Position numbers and translations under genes: made by a program
The notes under the pieces: model-generated
Databases searched by the model: none
What the model was told of the DNA's origin: nothing
What the model saw: the letters and a program-made list of their open reading frames with translations, nothing else
Part shown: positions 1 through 10,790 of the stretch, piece after piece
Layout of the letters: every line of letters starts with the position of its first letter
Position numbering within the stretch: the stretch's first letter is position 1
Assembly (NCBI GenBank): GCA_910589415.1
Contig: OU342638.1
Span: 3,968,001 to 4,032,000 of the forward strand
From: Malachius bipustulatus
Taxonomy: Eukaryota > Arthropoda > Insecta > Coleoptera > Melyridae
Direction of reading: 5' to 3'
Length of the DNA stretch: 64,000 nt

Positions 1-28
1 GCCAGAGCACATCTTTCTGGTCTAAGAC

Positions 29-84
29 GGGAATCGCTCCTATGGAGGGGAATCGCTCCTATGGAGGGGAATCGCTCCTATGGA
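29..84. repeat. 19-bp tandem repeat, three copies
   Basis: Three consecutive copies of a unit reading GGGGAATCGCTCCTATGGA, essentially identical. The array interrupts the end of the Penelope-like coding fragment on the minus strand and adds a stop-containing tail, so it probably arose after that copy decayed. It is too short and has no spacers, so it is not a CRISPR array. Confidence 0.9.
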
Positions 85-370
85 GAGCAACCCTACGGCC
101 TACGGACTGCGATGTGTGCCCAATGTAGGATAGCTGACAGTTAACGCAGTTGATCTTATAAACTACATTACAAATTTTTGATTTTGGGCTGCTATCTTTA
201 AGTTTACTAAAAAATCTGTTGTTAGGAACAAGATTATATTGAGCAATTTTTATCTGTGTGCTGTATCGCTTGAAGAGCTCAATTAGTTTGTGTGTGAGGC
301 ACTTAATAAAAGGTAAAGAGGCAAAATCGCACGCCAGAACCTCATCATTTACCTGAGTAGAGGGGATCAA
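59..370 (-). pseudogene. Penelope-like retroelement C-terminal fragment with GIY-YIG start
   Basis: The minus strand encodes about 85 recognisable residues from the end of a Penelope-like polymerase. Seen: a basic stretch, then a segment ending KSKICNVVYKINCVNCQ followed by LSYIGHTSQSVGRRV. The VVYKI-C-x2-C...SYIG-T...RR pattern is the linker and first half of the GIY-YIG endonuclease that follows RT in this class, which nicks target DNA. The RT domain is absent upstream and the endonuclease is cut after the YIG region by the 19-bp tandem repeats. The fragment is far shorter than a full ORF (typically 700 residues or more) and can only be a relic. Family assignment is by motif and is fairly secure; the subfamily is not. 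Confidence 0.75.
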
Positions 371-397
371 GGGGGAACGGCTTGAGATCGATGCTGA

Positions 398-503
398 GAT
401 TTCATTTCATGCAGATTCAATTCTAACTGATTTTCTTTTTTATTCAGCGTTTCTGTAACTCATTTTAAAATCAGTTAGAATTGAATCTGAATGAAATGAA
501 ATC
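398..503. repeat. Small hairpin (MITE-like), 37-bp arms
   Basis: Arms at 398-434 and 467-503 are inverted copies with one mismatch, around a 32-bp loop. No ORF. It looks like a tiny non-autonomous foldback element; no convincing target duplication is visible. Confidence 0.8.
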
Positions 504-1085
504 TTTGACACTATTTGACGTGTATTTAATTAAGTTATTGTTTTGTTTCCTGCTCAATTTACTGTCATAGGTCAGCCATCTTGTTAAAATTTACTTGAAA
601 TTTAGAAAGTTCCTGCGACGCATCACCTATTAGAAGGACGTTTATCTCGATAACGGTTCGCTCTATCGAAATAAATAAAGATACATTTTTTATGTAAAAA
701 ATGTCAAATAAAAAGAAAATTAACCTTAAAAAACTGCACAATTATTATTTTTATTGTTTTCTTTCAAGTGAATGAGGGGGTTATGCCATCCCGAGGTCTA
801 TGTATGTGCTACCAAAGATTATGAAACACTATTCTAAACAGTCCCAAATAATACAAAATAAAACCAAAAATTATCAAAATCGGTCAAGAAATAAAAAAGT
901 TATTGCAATAAATTGATTTTCAACCCTCAACTTCAACAGCTAATATCTTTGTAGGGGTGTCTCTGAGGAATTAATTTTATGGCTATTTTTTCATTTATTT
1001 TTACGAAATTTACCCAAATCCGGGAGATTGCCCACATATTATGGGACACCCTATATAATATTTATATATTTATGTTTCATCAAAA
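504..1085. other. Intergenic repeat-like DNA ending in a transposon terminus
   Basis: No coding frame is recognised. Near 1041-1055 it reads GGGACACCCTATA, the outward end typical of the TA-inserting elements seen elsewhere in this window, but no matching opposite end was found, so this may be one end of a truncated element. Confidence 0.4.
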
Positions 1086-2370
1086 ACGCGAAATTACGAT
1101 TTTAAAAACGCTCCTGTAGCTTTATCTTTGACGATTAGTGAACGAAATTTTGGATCCTTATAAAACTTTGGAATGATGTTAGATTTTCGTTGAAAAAATT
1201 TCCAAAAGTCGAGACACTTCTACAGGGTGTCCCTTCAAAATTCCAGAAATCCAGTTCTTGTGGTATCATTTCAGGTCGCAGTTTTCAATCTAGGAAGCTG
1301 AAATTTTTGTGGCAGTAAGATATCCACAAGGAGTGGTCTGGTATTGCACTTGAGCAAAATCGGCCAAGCCGTTTCAAAATGGCAGCCATTTGAATTTTTG
1401 GAAAAGTTGCTATTTTTTGAGTCCCTGTATGAGCAAGATGGCAATAAAACTTTAAAATTAAATTAACAAGATTGGAAGAAAACTATTTGAAATTTGAATT
1501 AAAGCAATAAAATTGGCATTATTTATATTAATAAGCCAGGGGCGTGGCTAGGAAAAGGGTAAAAATGTCTAAATTTCTATAACCGTTTATGAGTTCATTT
1601 TTAAAGAAATTGAACTGAAATTTTCACAGTAGGCAAGTACACTAATATACTTTAACCCTTAAAAGTTTCAAAAAGTAAATAAGAAAAATGGCGGAGATAT
1701 TAATATTTTTTTCATATGATGTTTATTTCTCTAAAATTTTGAAACCGGTGCTGTAGCTTCATATTTAAAGATTAGTGAACGAATTTTTTTACCCTTGTGA
1801 AACTTCAAAATGACATTTGATTTTCGTAAAAAAAAATTCCTAAAGCTGCGTTATTTCTACAGGTGTCCCTCCAAATTAAAAATAAAAACAGTCTATGAGG
1901 CACGGTTTCTGGTCGCAGTTTTCAATCTAGGGGGCTGAAATTTTTTTATGAGTAAGATCTCTGTAAGGTACTGTATTTGAGTAAAATCGAACCGTTTCAA
2001 AATGGCGGCCTTTTCAATTTTAGAAAAAATTGCCAGATTTGGCACCCCTATACCTACCTACCTATAAGCAAGTTAGAAAAACAAATTTAAACCAAATTAA
2101 CACGATTGGAAGAAAATTATTTTAAATTTGAGTTAATGCAGTAAAATTTGCATATTTTTCATTAATAAGCCAGTGGCGTGGGTAGGAAAAGGGTAAAAAT
2201 GGCTAAATTTCTATAACCGTTTATGAGCCTTTTTTTGAAGGAATTGAGCTGAAGTTTTTCCAGTAGACAACTATACGAATAACCCCTAACTCTGAAAAAT
2301 TTCAAGAAGCAAATAAGAAAAATGGCGGAGATATTCGAATATTTTTACATGATGTCTATTCCTCTAAAAT
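1086..2370. repeat. Tandem pair of ~640-bp non-coding units
   Basis: Two diverged direct copies lie at about 1090-1728 and 1729-2370. Matching landmarks in both, in the same order: a 'ctgtagctt...gattagtgaacga' segment, an 'acaggtgtccct'-type segment, 'gcagttttcaatcta', 'tttcaaaatggc', 'taataagccag', and 'ataaccgtttatgag'. Flanking sequence to about 2720 also belongs to the repeat. A third, inverted copy lies at 56627-57790. There is no ORF; this is most likely decayed interior of a DNA transposon amplified in tandem. Confidence 0.75.
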
Positions 2371-3198
2371 TTCAAATTTTCGGTTTTCAAAATTCCCCTT
2401 TCACTTTTTGCGAATTTATTAAAGGTAGTGTAAAGAATAGTATTTTTTAAGTAAAGTTAGCCAGTGGCGGACACAGAAAAAGGAAAAAAATTAAATTTGC
2501 CATTTTTTTTTTTATTTTGTTAAATTTAAAAATCCATTCTAAGGGACGTTTTCAAACTAAATGAAATGAAATTTTCTCAGTAAACAACTACGCGAATATG
2601 ACCTGACTATGGAAAATTTCAGAAATTCAATTATTTAAAAAGCGGTGAAAATGTTCATAATTGAATCGCATAAAAATACACTATTTCTGCGATTGATGCG
2701 CAAGAAGGTTTTTTTATATTTTTGCTTGTAAGTTGCGCATAAAAGTTAATCGTGATATTGGTATTGTACTATTCAAGGAACACTCACAAAGTCGCTACAG
2801 TTTCGGATATCATGGCAATGTTCCTTTGAAGTTACATACTGTTTACGTCCAGTAAACAACATGGTATTTAAAATATCATCAAAAACTAATACTAAGTAAC
2901 TATTTTATACAGTTACCTGAGTATTGTGTTCTAAATATTGCCGCAAAATTTATTAAATCACTTGATAAAAGTCAAATACTTTTGTTAGCGGTTAGTAGTT
3001 GCATGAACTGACAGCAACACAAGATGAGCACTGGACTGGGAGTGTTTAATTTTATCACCAACAGATGTCACGGTGGGTTCTATTGCCCCATGTTCAATAC
3101 AAGGGGCATCGCCAATATAAAGTCATACTAATTGAACAGTGTAACGTATTAGGCTTGATACGTTATATCACATCAATTAATGAACACCGAGAATTCAG
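2371..3198. other. AT-rich DNA, tail of the repeat then unassigned
   Basis: The part at 2660-2720 is matched in inverted orientation at 56627-56700, so the dispersed repeat extends this far. From 2720 to 3198 no gene or repeat is recognised. Confidence 0.5.
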
Positions 3199-3409
3199 TA
3201 TATATGTTATAGGCAATGTGTATAATGCAGGGATTCTATACAATACCTAGGCAATGTATACAATGCCGGGATGGTTCAGGCAATGTATGAAATGATTTTA
3301 ATTTCTTAAACTATTTCATACTTTACCTAGGTAATGTATACAATGCCTATGCATTGTATAGAATGCCCGTTGAACCATGGGCAACGTATGAAATAGAGTT
3401 TTTGGTCGT

Positions 3410-3890
3410 TATATACATCCGCGTCTCCTAGAGTTTCACTATGGCACCTATATAGGGGTGGAGAACATACCTATAGTAACACCAGGAAGGTATTCATTTG
3501 CTTTGCAAATGAAAGGGAAGGCAACAAACGGCTTTAAAAATCGATTTTGAGAGTGCAATGAAAGTTCGGTCCTGACAGAAGCGCCGATTAAATACCTCGA
3601 GTTTCGGAAATAACCACTTGACGAAAATGCCAAACGTATACAAAAGACACGGACTCGCATTATATCCCCTTTTTCATATCGTGACCAGACCACAGGATTT
3701 GATGTTACGATTTTTGGAATATAAATGCAAAATTCAAAATAATAATCGTGCTACTGTTAATCTCGAAGATTTTCCTTGCCCTAAAGTGAAGACCGTAGTG
3801 TCAAAGAGGCCTTAGTTGTGACCTTAATATTAGTTTGTAATGGCTGTTTTTAGCTTCTTACCCATTCGCTCCTCGGTCCCGAAAAAATTG
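3410..3890 (-). repeat. Dispersed repeat with an exon-like segment
   Basis: This block recurs in inverted orientation at 62001-62500 plus 63054-63090. The best conserved part on the minus strand reads ICKANEYLPGVTIG followed at once by gtatgt (here) or gtacgt (other copy), which looks like an exon end with a 5' splice site. The open frame here (3448-3693) is not kept across the other copy, so coding capacity outside that segment is doubtful. It could be a gene fragment captured by an element, or simply repeat sequence. Confidence 0.45.
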
Positions 3891-4100
3891 ATGATACTTA
3901 GGAGACGTGGATTTTTTAAACAATTAAGTAGGTATACATATTTTACAAATTGAGTCAGGTCATTTACTTTGACTGTCCCTTTAGATAATGATATCAACAA
4001 TCAGGAAAGCGTTATTCGCGTACCTAACTGCGTAGGTAATAGAAGTACCTATACCTGTTGTAATTACTGGTGTCTACCTACTTATTTAACAAAAAATATA

Positions 4101-4609
4101 CAGGGTGTTACTGAATAGGTGTTACAAACTTAAAGGGCATGGAAGGAAATGCAAAAATAGGCGATAAATTTTCTGTAGACATGGGCCGTTGGAGCTTTAG
4201 TTTTCGACATACAGGGTGTTAAAGTTCTTCTAAAAATTTAATATTTTTTCAATATCTATAAACTGGCTGATCAGAATAACTCGAATTTTTTGACAGCTGT
4301 TGTACTAATTAAAGTACATGATTTGATACTCCCATTGAAAAATTATTCAAGACAGTGGCAGAGATCTGGGTGTGTTGTTACCTTTTTTATTAAATAATTT
4401 CTACGCCACTGACTTTTATACAAATTTGTTATTTTTGGTAGATACCTCGTTTTGTTGAGAGGAGAAAAGTCATTTATGTTTTTGTTGTAGGACGCACTGT
4501 ATGTCGAAAACTAAAGCTCCAACGACCCATGTCTACAGGAAATTTATCGCCTATTTTTGCATTTCCTACATGCCCTTTAAGTTTGTAACACCTATTCAGT
4601 AACACCCTG
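4101..4609. mobile_element. Foldback MITE, CAGGGTGTTACTG ends, TA target
   Basis: A 509-bp element with inverted ends of about 100 bp, starting CAGGGTGTTACTGAATAGG and ending in the complement, flanked by TA on both sides. A second internal 'acagggtgtt' lies at about 4212. No ORF. It is inserted inside the subterminal-repeat element. The ends fit the Tc1/mariner-like group seen at 46166 and 62502. Confidence 0.85.
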
Positions 4610-5266
4610 TATATAAACTTGACTACTTTATACCTATACGAATACGAATTATTGGAGGGAAATTAAGATTAGCCCTTAGTAGTAGGGTACAAAATCACAG
4701 TTTTGCTCATCTCTACAACGAACGAGTTGCAGCATGTTTACTTCTCCGCCCCGCACGCGTTTCGCTGCGCGTTGTCGTTTATTATACACATTGCCTGATG
4801 CGCTTTCGGTATTCTATACAATACCTAGACAATGTATGAAATGAATCGTATTTCACACATTGCCTGGACGTTTTAGGCAATGTATACAATGCCTAGGTAT
4901 TATATACAATACCGGATTACACGCATTGCCTATAACATATACATATATTACATATTATACAGTCGTTCTTACACCACGATCTATGAAATGTGTATCTGCT
5001 TTTCCGTCGCTCATTTATTAACTGGTCTGTATCTCTCGTGAGCGAGCGTATACCGATAAGACATTCGTCGTCATACCCAAATACATTACAAACAATATGA
5101 GATATTTAAATTGTTTATTGTTATGTTCCTTCTGAGGAACATTATCAAGTTAAGGGTTAAAATTGAAGATGACAAGAAAAGTGCATTGAAACCTCTACTA
5201 GGGAAGTTTGAAAAAGACTTCACTGGCAAAGAAAATACCGCCTATCCAGCTCGTATTCGATTTCTC

Positions 5267-5960
5267 TTAAATATTCCAAGAGCGGAACTTTTCGATGAGC
5301 CGCCTATAAAGTGCTTGTTTTCTATGTAACGAGTCTTCCACTTTTTCCACGCTTTTAAATAAAGATCTTGCGGTTTCTTCAAAATTATCTGAAAATTTTT
5401 CCTGGGCCAATTTTTCTACTTTATCAAATTTAAAAGTGACGTTACAATTTGCCACCTAGTTCTTCATAACCATACCCCACATTTTTTCAACTGGATTGAG
5501 ATCTGGGTGATAGGGGGGCAATCTGAAGACACTATGACCTTTGGAGGCTTGGTCGACAATGAATCATGTATGACACGTTTTATTTATTATCTTATATAGT
5601 TCTACTTTTGTTAATTCATGAGCATAGTGTATTTCTCGTTCGTCAAGCCAAGTCCTGCATTTTATTTTTCTTGTTAGTAATTGTTATATTTTTATCGATA
5701 GTTGTACTATGATAACTAGCATTATCTATAACTAATTCCGAATCTGAATTAGGTAATAATTTCAACAACAGAGCATCCCGAATAAACCCGTTTTTGGATA
5801 AAGCGTTCACTGTTATCAAACGTGCACCTCTACCAATAGGTGCATGGATTCCGTTAATAGATCCATCGCTCCAAGGCATTGGCTTCGTGTGACTTGTATT
5901 TATATAGGTTTCATCAACGTATATTATAGGCCTGTTCCCTTCCTTGTATTGCTTAATAAT
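5267..5960 (-). pseudogene. DDE transposase relic (insect IS630/Tc1-related)
   Basis: Reading down the minus strand from 5960: a first acidic site in VDETYIN, then PMPWSDGSINGI and HAPIGRGARLITVNALS, then a second site in VIDNASYH, then after several stops the third site in HPDLNPVEKMWG, then a lysine-rich C-terminal stretch (5267-5455). This order is the catalytic core of a common insect DDE endonuclease family that cuts and joins element ends. The region between the second and third sites is full of stops and shifts, and the N-terminal DNA-binding part is missing. The copy is inactive. The family name is by motif only. Confidence 0.75.
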
Positions 5961-6019
5961 ATATTCAATCCTTATTTATTTTGTCTTTTATCTGCCAAAG
6001 TAGTACACTGTCAAGTACA

Positions 6020-6190
6020 CGTCACTAGTGACCATTTGGACGTCTAAAATGACGTACAAATAACGTCAAAATGACAAGTTTATGTCACAGCCGGGTGACG
6101 TCATATAAATGACGTACAATATCGGTCTCCCGAGACCTCCTTTGGACGTAATTCATGATTATATTAGGACGTCATATTGATGTAATTCAT
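6020..6190. repeat. Cluster of ACGTC/TGACGT motifs
   Basis: About eight ACGTC or GACGT cores lie within 170 bp, including one full TGACGTCA palindrome near 6098, plus GGTCTCCCGAGACC, itself a palindrome, near 6124. This may be the subterminal region of an unidentified element or a cluster of CRE-like sites. No element boundaries were found. Confidence 0.5.
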
Positions 6191-6239
6191 GACCTCGTTA
6201 GAACATATTATTTTGACTGTCTTTTCTATTATTCATCAA

Positions 6240-7320
6240 ATAACTCTACAAACGTAATTCAAGTTGTGTATTTTAGACTGATAAAGTTACAGTGTACATG
6301 TATACAAGTTGTGTTTGCAACGAGGATATGTATTCATCTGCAGTATTCAGAAATAATACAATGTTTTCATAATTCTACGTGGATAACGGCTTTTTATAAG
6401 TGCACTGTACTAAATTTCTGGAATTTAATACATCAAAGAGATTATTGATGATTAAAATAAACCTTACTGTGGCACCTGTTCCAACAAACTGTTCCATGTG
6501 TAGTTAATTTTCACAAAAATCTAAAGCAGTTGCAACACTTTCACTGAAAACTTGAGTTGCAAGCCTTACTTTCATCTTTTGTTTGCCAAAAGCTATATGC
6601 TGGTTGCTAAGTTTATTCGCCATATGGAAGGATTCCATATGGAAAATGAACCTTTTTCACCTAGCGTGTTCCGTACAAGCTTTATCATGTGGCAGGGGTC
6701 AAAAAAGAAAACAACATCTTCGTTCGTCGATGGATGCTTAAAAAAAGTTTTTAAATTTCTCTGGTCCAATTTACAGCCCAGGCGATTCGTGGTAGTTATA
6801 TTTACAGGAGAACCATCACAGGTAAGACTGACTATCTGGATACCTACTTCGTGGCACTTCTCTGAACACTGTAACACTAAGCTTTTTTTGCTCACCTACA
6901 ATACCAGCGATAAAAAAAGCCCACTGGAATACTTCAGTAACCGTTCACACAGTTTAACAGAAACACTAGGGCGTCTTTCGCGACAGTCACTTCTTTTGTG
7001 CCTGTTCCCATATCAACATACCCATAGCACTTGTCTTGTTGTGGTACCCATTCCACGTGTTGTCGAATTGACATTTCATCGATGATGAGGCTGCATATTA
7101 CTTTATTCTTCTCTGAGGAAGCCTTCAACTTTAGAGCCTTGAACGATTCACTGGTAAACCCAGGTTCCCTATCAATGCTTTGATACCACCTGCTCAATGT
7201 CCTTGTATGAGGTAAGCATACAGTAAATGTCCTTACATAATTATTTGCAGCAGGTGAATAAAAATGGAGGGTTAAGGCAAATACTCTTAATTCTTCGGAG
7301 TACTGTCTCGGTAGTGATTG
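6240..7320 (-). pseudogene. P-element/THAP9-type transposase, C-terminal two-thirds
   Basis: On the minus strand from 7320 down: QYSEELRVFALTLHFYSP, HTRTLSRWYQSIDREPGF, ICSLIIDEMSIRQHVEW, then (6895 down) VSLTCDGSPVN and FFDPCHMIKLVRNTLG, then ESVATALDF, FVGTGATVRFI and LNTADEYISSL. These are consecutive blocks of P-element transposase, an RNase H-fold enzyme with a GTP-binding insertion domain. The THAP DNA-binding domain would lie upstream. Defects: a frame change at 6895-6934, an in-frame stop just before LHMEQFVG, and further stops below 6400. The N-terminal part continues at 9018 beyond the inserted LTR. No P-type terminal repeats were recognised. Confidence 0.85.
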
Positions 7321-9017
7321 TGAAACCTGCTCTGGTTCCCAGTTCGAGGTGAAAGAAACCCTTGAACCGAAAGCCAGACGGTATCGTAGCTCCGGCCAGC
7401 TATCTATAATAGACGGTGCACAACAACATCCAAACAATAGTGAGGGCAGCAAAACACAACAATTATCAGAAATGGTCTTTATTAACAATAATGGTAAAGA
7501 TAATAAATATAAATTTGCAATAACATAGAATAACGAATAAATGTAAATGGAACATAAAGTATCACAGTACAGTGCAAAATGAGTACGTTGCATCACAGTA
7601 GCCTGGTAGCCTGCTTAATATCGAGCTCTCGCAGTAAATTCTTGGGATTCATAAAGACATTTTACAGTGAAATTTATTACATTGGAAGTTACTGACATAA
7701 ATTTGTGCACTGGTCGAACACCAGAACAAACAATTATTACAAAATTAATTAAATGGGCCAGGGACTGATGCTGAACCCAGCGTTAAAATCGAGAAAGCTT
7801 TAGCTGCTCGATTGGTAGCAGTTTTGAATTGAAAAGTTTTGAATTGCAAAGTTAAATTTTGACGGTAGTTTGAAAATTATGACAAAAAAAGGTGAATTAA
7901 TTTAATCAAGTAAAACTGACTGTGAGAGCTGGCAAGTAAATTCAAAATGAGACAGATTCAGCACTTAACTTTCAGGAGAGGCGGATGAAGTGCCGGAGGG
8001 TCTGGAGGTCTGGTCTGCTTCATCGGATTGGCCTCGTTCTTATTAATTGAGGTCGGCCATGTGCCCAAGGACCAGGTGTTCGTCCTCGGACCCCTCACAT
8101 TCTCCTGGAGGTCTGGTCTGCTTCATGGGATTAGCCACGTTCCAATTGATTGAGGTCTGCCATGTGCCAAGGATCAGGTGTTCGTCCTCGGACCCCTCAC
8201 ATTCACCTGGAGGTCTGGTCAAGTTGTTGAGATCGAAAGAAGGGGCGACATTCCCTGGGAATAATACATCATAATGAATATCATCCACAGCTGACCTTCA
8301 TAATATAGCGCGTCGACTGGTGGTTTGGGAGCATGGATGTTAAGACTGAGGTCTGCTCACTTATCTTTCTAACTTAAAGTTTTATTCAACCACCAAATCG
8401 ACAGCGTTACATGAAACAACTAAATGAACTTAGCAAGCTACATGACAACAATTTATAAAAATAATTAAGATTTAATAAAATGAATAATTGACAGAAATAA
8501 TCAACATATCAACACTTGCACTGGTTTATTATTTTAATTTTAAAGAAGCTACATCCTAAATGAACTCAATCAGTCATAAATAATAACGGCAATAAAATAA
8601 CGATAGCGTAAAACTGTAACCGGAAAGATCTACATACCTTGCTGGGTTGGACAGATGACACTTTTTAGCACATACTGATATTACGTCGTGACGATCGAAT
8701 AAAAATGAGCCGAAGCAGGCTTCTTCCAGGTGCCTATTTATTCCCTTTCTTATCACCGGAGTGATAAGGAAGAGTTATGGTGGTTAATCAAAGGAAGAAT
8801 CGCGAAGTGGATTTCTCCGGAAGGAGTTCACTACCCTCGACTACGGCACAACAAACTGAACTACTCGTGGACAGTTCACTGTTCAGTGAACGGATCTCAT
8901 CGACTGAACATCGAGTGTGGAGCGGGCGGCCTGATCTCTCGCAACCATGGATACATGTCACGCACCATAGATATACTATTGCCTTTAAACGATGTAAAAT
9001 GCATCCTGCAGGTTACA
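7321..9017 (-). mobile_element. Solo LTR, 1,697 bp, with 4-bp target duplication
   Basis: It begins TGAAACCTGC and ends GCAGGTTACA, so the ends are short inverted repeats with TG...CA termini, and it is bounded on both sides by ATTG (7317-7320 and 9018-9021). Removing the element plus one ATTG joins the two P-transposase halves in frame: residues KKSNNQ run straight into SLPRQYSEELR. Minus-strand sense is suggested by a polyadenylation-type AATAAA near 8380 and a TATA-like aataaatag near 8745. No gag or pol is present, so it is a solo LTR left by recombination or a very small non-autonomous element. It also carries a 103-bp tandem duplication. Confidence 0.85.
8004..8220. repeat. 103-bp tandem duplication inside the solo LTR
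   Basis: Units at 8004-8106 and 8107-8208, followed by a 12-bp start of a third. Each starts GGAGGTCTGGTCTGCTTCAT. The apparent protein on either strand (for example repeated RPPGECEGSEDEHL) simply follows the DNA repeat and is not evidence of a gene. Confidence 0.85.
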
Positions 9018-9566
9018 ATTGATTGTTGGATTTTTTATACTGCCTTAAGAAAAATTCCTGGGGTCCTCCTAGTTTGGCAATTACATCTAAACACTCTTCT
9101 TGCATTAAATTCTTCTTTCGCAATTCAGCCAAAATACATATATTTCATGCATGCAATACGTTTTTCTCGTCGAATAAGTTTCCTTTGCAGCGACGCCAGT
9201 TTTCTCTTCCTCTCTCTGTTTATACGTAATGTATTCTTGAGTTCAGTTATTAGTGTCCGTTTTCTGGGAGAAACTACTTCACCCACCTGGGAAGTAGCTG
9301 CCCTACCTATAGGCAACTTCATGTCAATTTCAGGTGATAGTTTTCGTTTTCTGGAACTCACTATTTCACTCATTCTTTCATTCATCTGTGAAATAGATGC
9401 CGCTGATTCTGCATTATCAAAAATACACGCCACTGATTCTCCAGAACTTGTATTACAAACAGACAATGGAAGTTTTTCAAACTTTGTTTCACACGCTGAT
9501 CATGATGCAGTAAGATATCTGACAATGCTAGCTTTCCTTTCAAATGCTCCAAGGCCTAGACTTTGA
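9018..9566 (-). pseudogene. P-element/THAP9-type transposase, coiled-coil N-terminal part
   Basis: The minus strand from 9466 encodes a serine-rich stretch, then SPRKRTLITELKNTLRINRE and RKRKLASLQRKLIRREKRI, a lysine/arginine-rich helix of the kind that follows the THAP domain in P transposases and mediates multimerisation, then EECLDVIAKLGG leading to the LTR insertion at 9017. No convincing THAP C2CH zinc finger is visible above 9466, so the N terminus is missing or decayed. It belongs to the same gene as 6240-7320. Confidence 0.75.
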
Positions 9567-9569
9567 AAC

Positions 9570-9989
9570 CCAGAGCACCTCCGGGCAGCTTATGAATGGA
9601 ACGACGGAAATACACAAATTGACATACAGACGTTACTTTCTCATAACATAACCTTACTTAACCTTAATCTCACACAAAAAATAGGGTGAGGGTTCCATGG
9701 TTCACGGCTCACGACATGGTAAACGGTCAATTCAAATTATTATTTTTATTCAAATCAATTATGAAAAGAAACAAAAAATAAATAGAATATTAGTAATCCA
9801 AAGGAAAACTCGCAAGTGATAATGAATAATGAATTACGGCATGAATTTATACTAAAGGTTGGTTTTTTTGTAGTAGTTGAAAAAGTGTTAAGCAACTATT
9901 TTGCCATAATTATTTTAGGAACTGCTGGAGTCTCCCTATTCTGTACTTACAGACTGATTCATCAAGTTCCTGCTCTGAATCATCACAAG
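9570..9989. other. Intergenic, possible start of Harbinger element 1
   Basis: From about 9816 a weak open frame leads toward the Harbinger transposase N terminus. No terminal repeat or target duplication was recognised. Confidence 0.35.
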
Positions 9990-10790
9990 AAGAATAAAAG
10001 AAGGAAATTAATAAGAATAATTAATTTTGTTGAGGTAACTGTACATAATTATAGAGATGATGAGTTCAAAACACATTTGCGAATGGAGCGAACTACAGCA
10101 TACCACATTATTAGTAGGTATTTAATGGAAAACTTGGTATATACCGAACTATTTGCAACATATAAAATCTAAAAGCGAATTCATGCAGATTTTCTGTTTT
10201 ACAGATTTATTCCAACGCGCAAACATATTACCTACGCATAGTGATGGTAGAGAGAAGATATCTGCCGAAAGGACATTAATCTTGGTACTGTGGTATTTGA
10301 GCAACCAAGAAAGTTTTCGACAAGTATCGGATAGATTTAATGTTACACTAAGTTCTGCACATCGATGTTTGAAAAGAGTTCTGACATTTTTATTATCCAT
10401 TAGCTGGGTTTAGCAGTAAACAAGGTATTTCCAACATTATCGGTGTGATTGATGGTAGTCACATTGAAATTCCCAAACCTAGTCAGAGCCAAGCGGCCTA
10501 TATTAATCGCAAAGGATATCACAGTTTACCACTGCAAGGCATTGTAGATTACCAAAAACGATTCACTGATGTTTTTTGTGGTGAACCAGGTTCAATTCAT
10601 GATGCTCGACTATTACGTGAATCATCGATTTATGCCAAAATAATTGCGAATCAAAATTTAATTGGAGAAGACTTTTTGCTTGGTGACACTGCATACCCTA
10701 ATCAGCATTGGCTGGTTACCCCTTTTAAAGATTATGGTAGAGACTAAGTCATCAGCAACGTGTTTTTAATTACAAAGTGTCAGCTACTAG
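9990..10790 (+). pseudogene. PIF/Harbinger transposase pseudogene (element 1)
   Basis: Three overlapping frames give consecutive blocks: FKTHLRMERTTAYHIISRYL (from 10065); GREKISAERTLILVLWYLSN then ESFRQVSDRFNVTLSSAH (10243-10370), the helix-turn-helix region; and IGVIDGSHIEIPKP, GYHSLPLQGIVDYQKRFTDV, GSIHDARLLRESSIY, FLLGDTAYPN (10438-10747), the DDE_Tnp_4 core with two catalytic aspartates (VIDGSH and HDARLL). At 10747 a stop falls just before the segment that would carry the third acidic residue; an adjacent frame still reads SHQQRVFNYKVSATR. At least three frame changes make it non-functional. The SANT gene at 11232-12048 faces it. Confidence 0.85.

Larger units (their letters stand above)
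3199..4935. mobile_element. Non-autonomous element with subterminal palindromic motif arrays
   Basis: The two ends are inverted relative to each other: 3199 onward reads TATATGTTATAGGCAATG, and the reverse complement of about 4935 downward reads the same apart from indels. Each end holds a cluster of 16-18-bp near-palindromes of the type GGCAATGTATACAATGCC or GGTATTNTATACAATACC, about six at 3216-3375 and five at 4785-4920. Such subterminal arrays are usually transposase-binding sites. The middle holds an exon-like repeat (3410-3890) and an inserted foldback element (4101-4609). No transposase ORF is present, the superfamily is unknown, and the exact ends are uncertain by 10-20 bp. Confidence 0.55.

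Noticed and set aside
29..84. CRISPR-like array
   Set aside because: Three head-to-tail units without spacers, in eukaryotic DNA.
6552..7085. A 177-codon plus-strand ORF
   Set aside because: It is antisense to clear P-element transposase motifs on the minus strand.
7321..9017. Repeated peptide RPPGECEGSEDEHL as a real protein repeat
   Set aside because: The 103-bp DNA duplication produces open frames on both strands at once; it lies inside an LTR.
8730..9566. A 278-codon plus-strand ORF
   Set aside because: It runs across the solo LTR boundary and opposite the P-element coiled-coil region; no recognisable domain. A shadow ORF.
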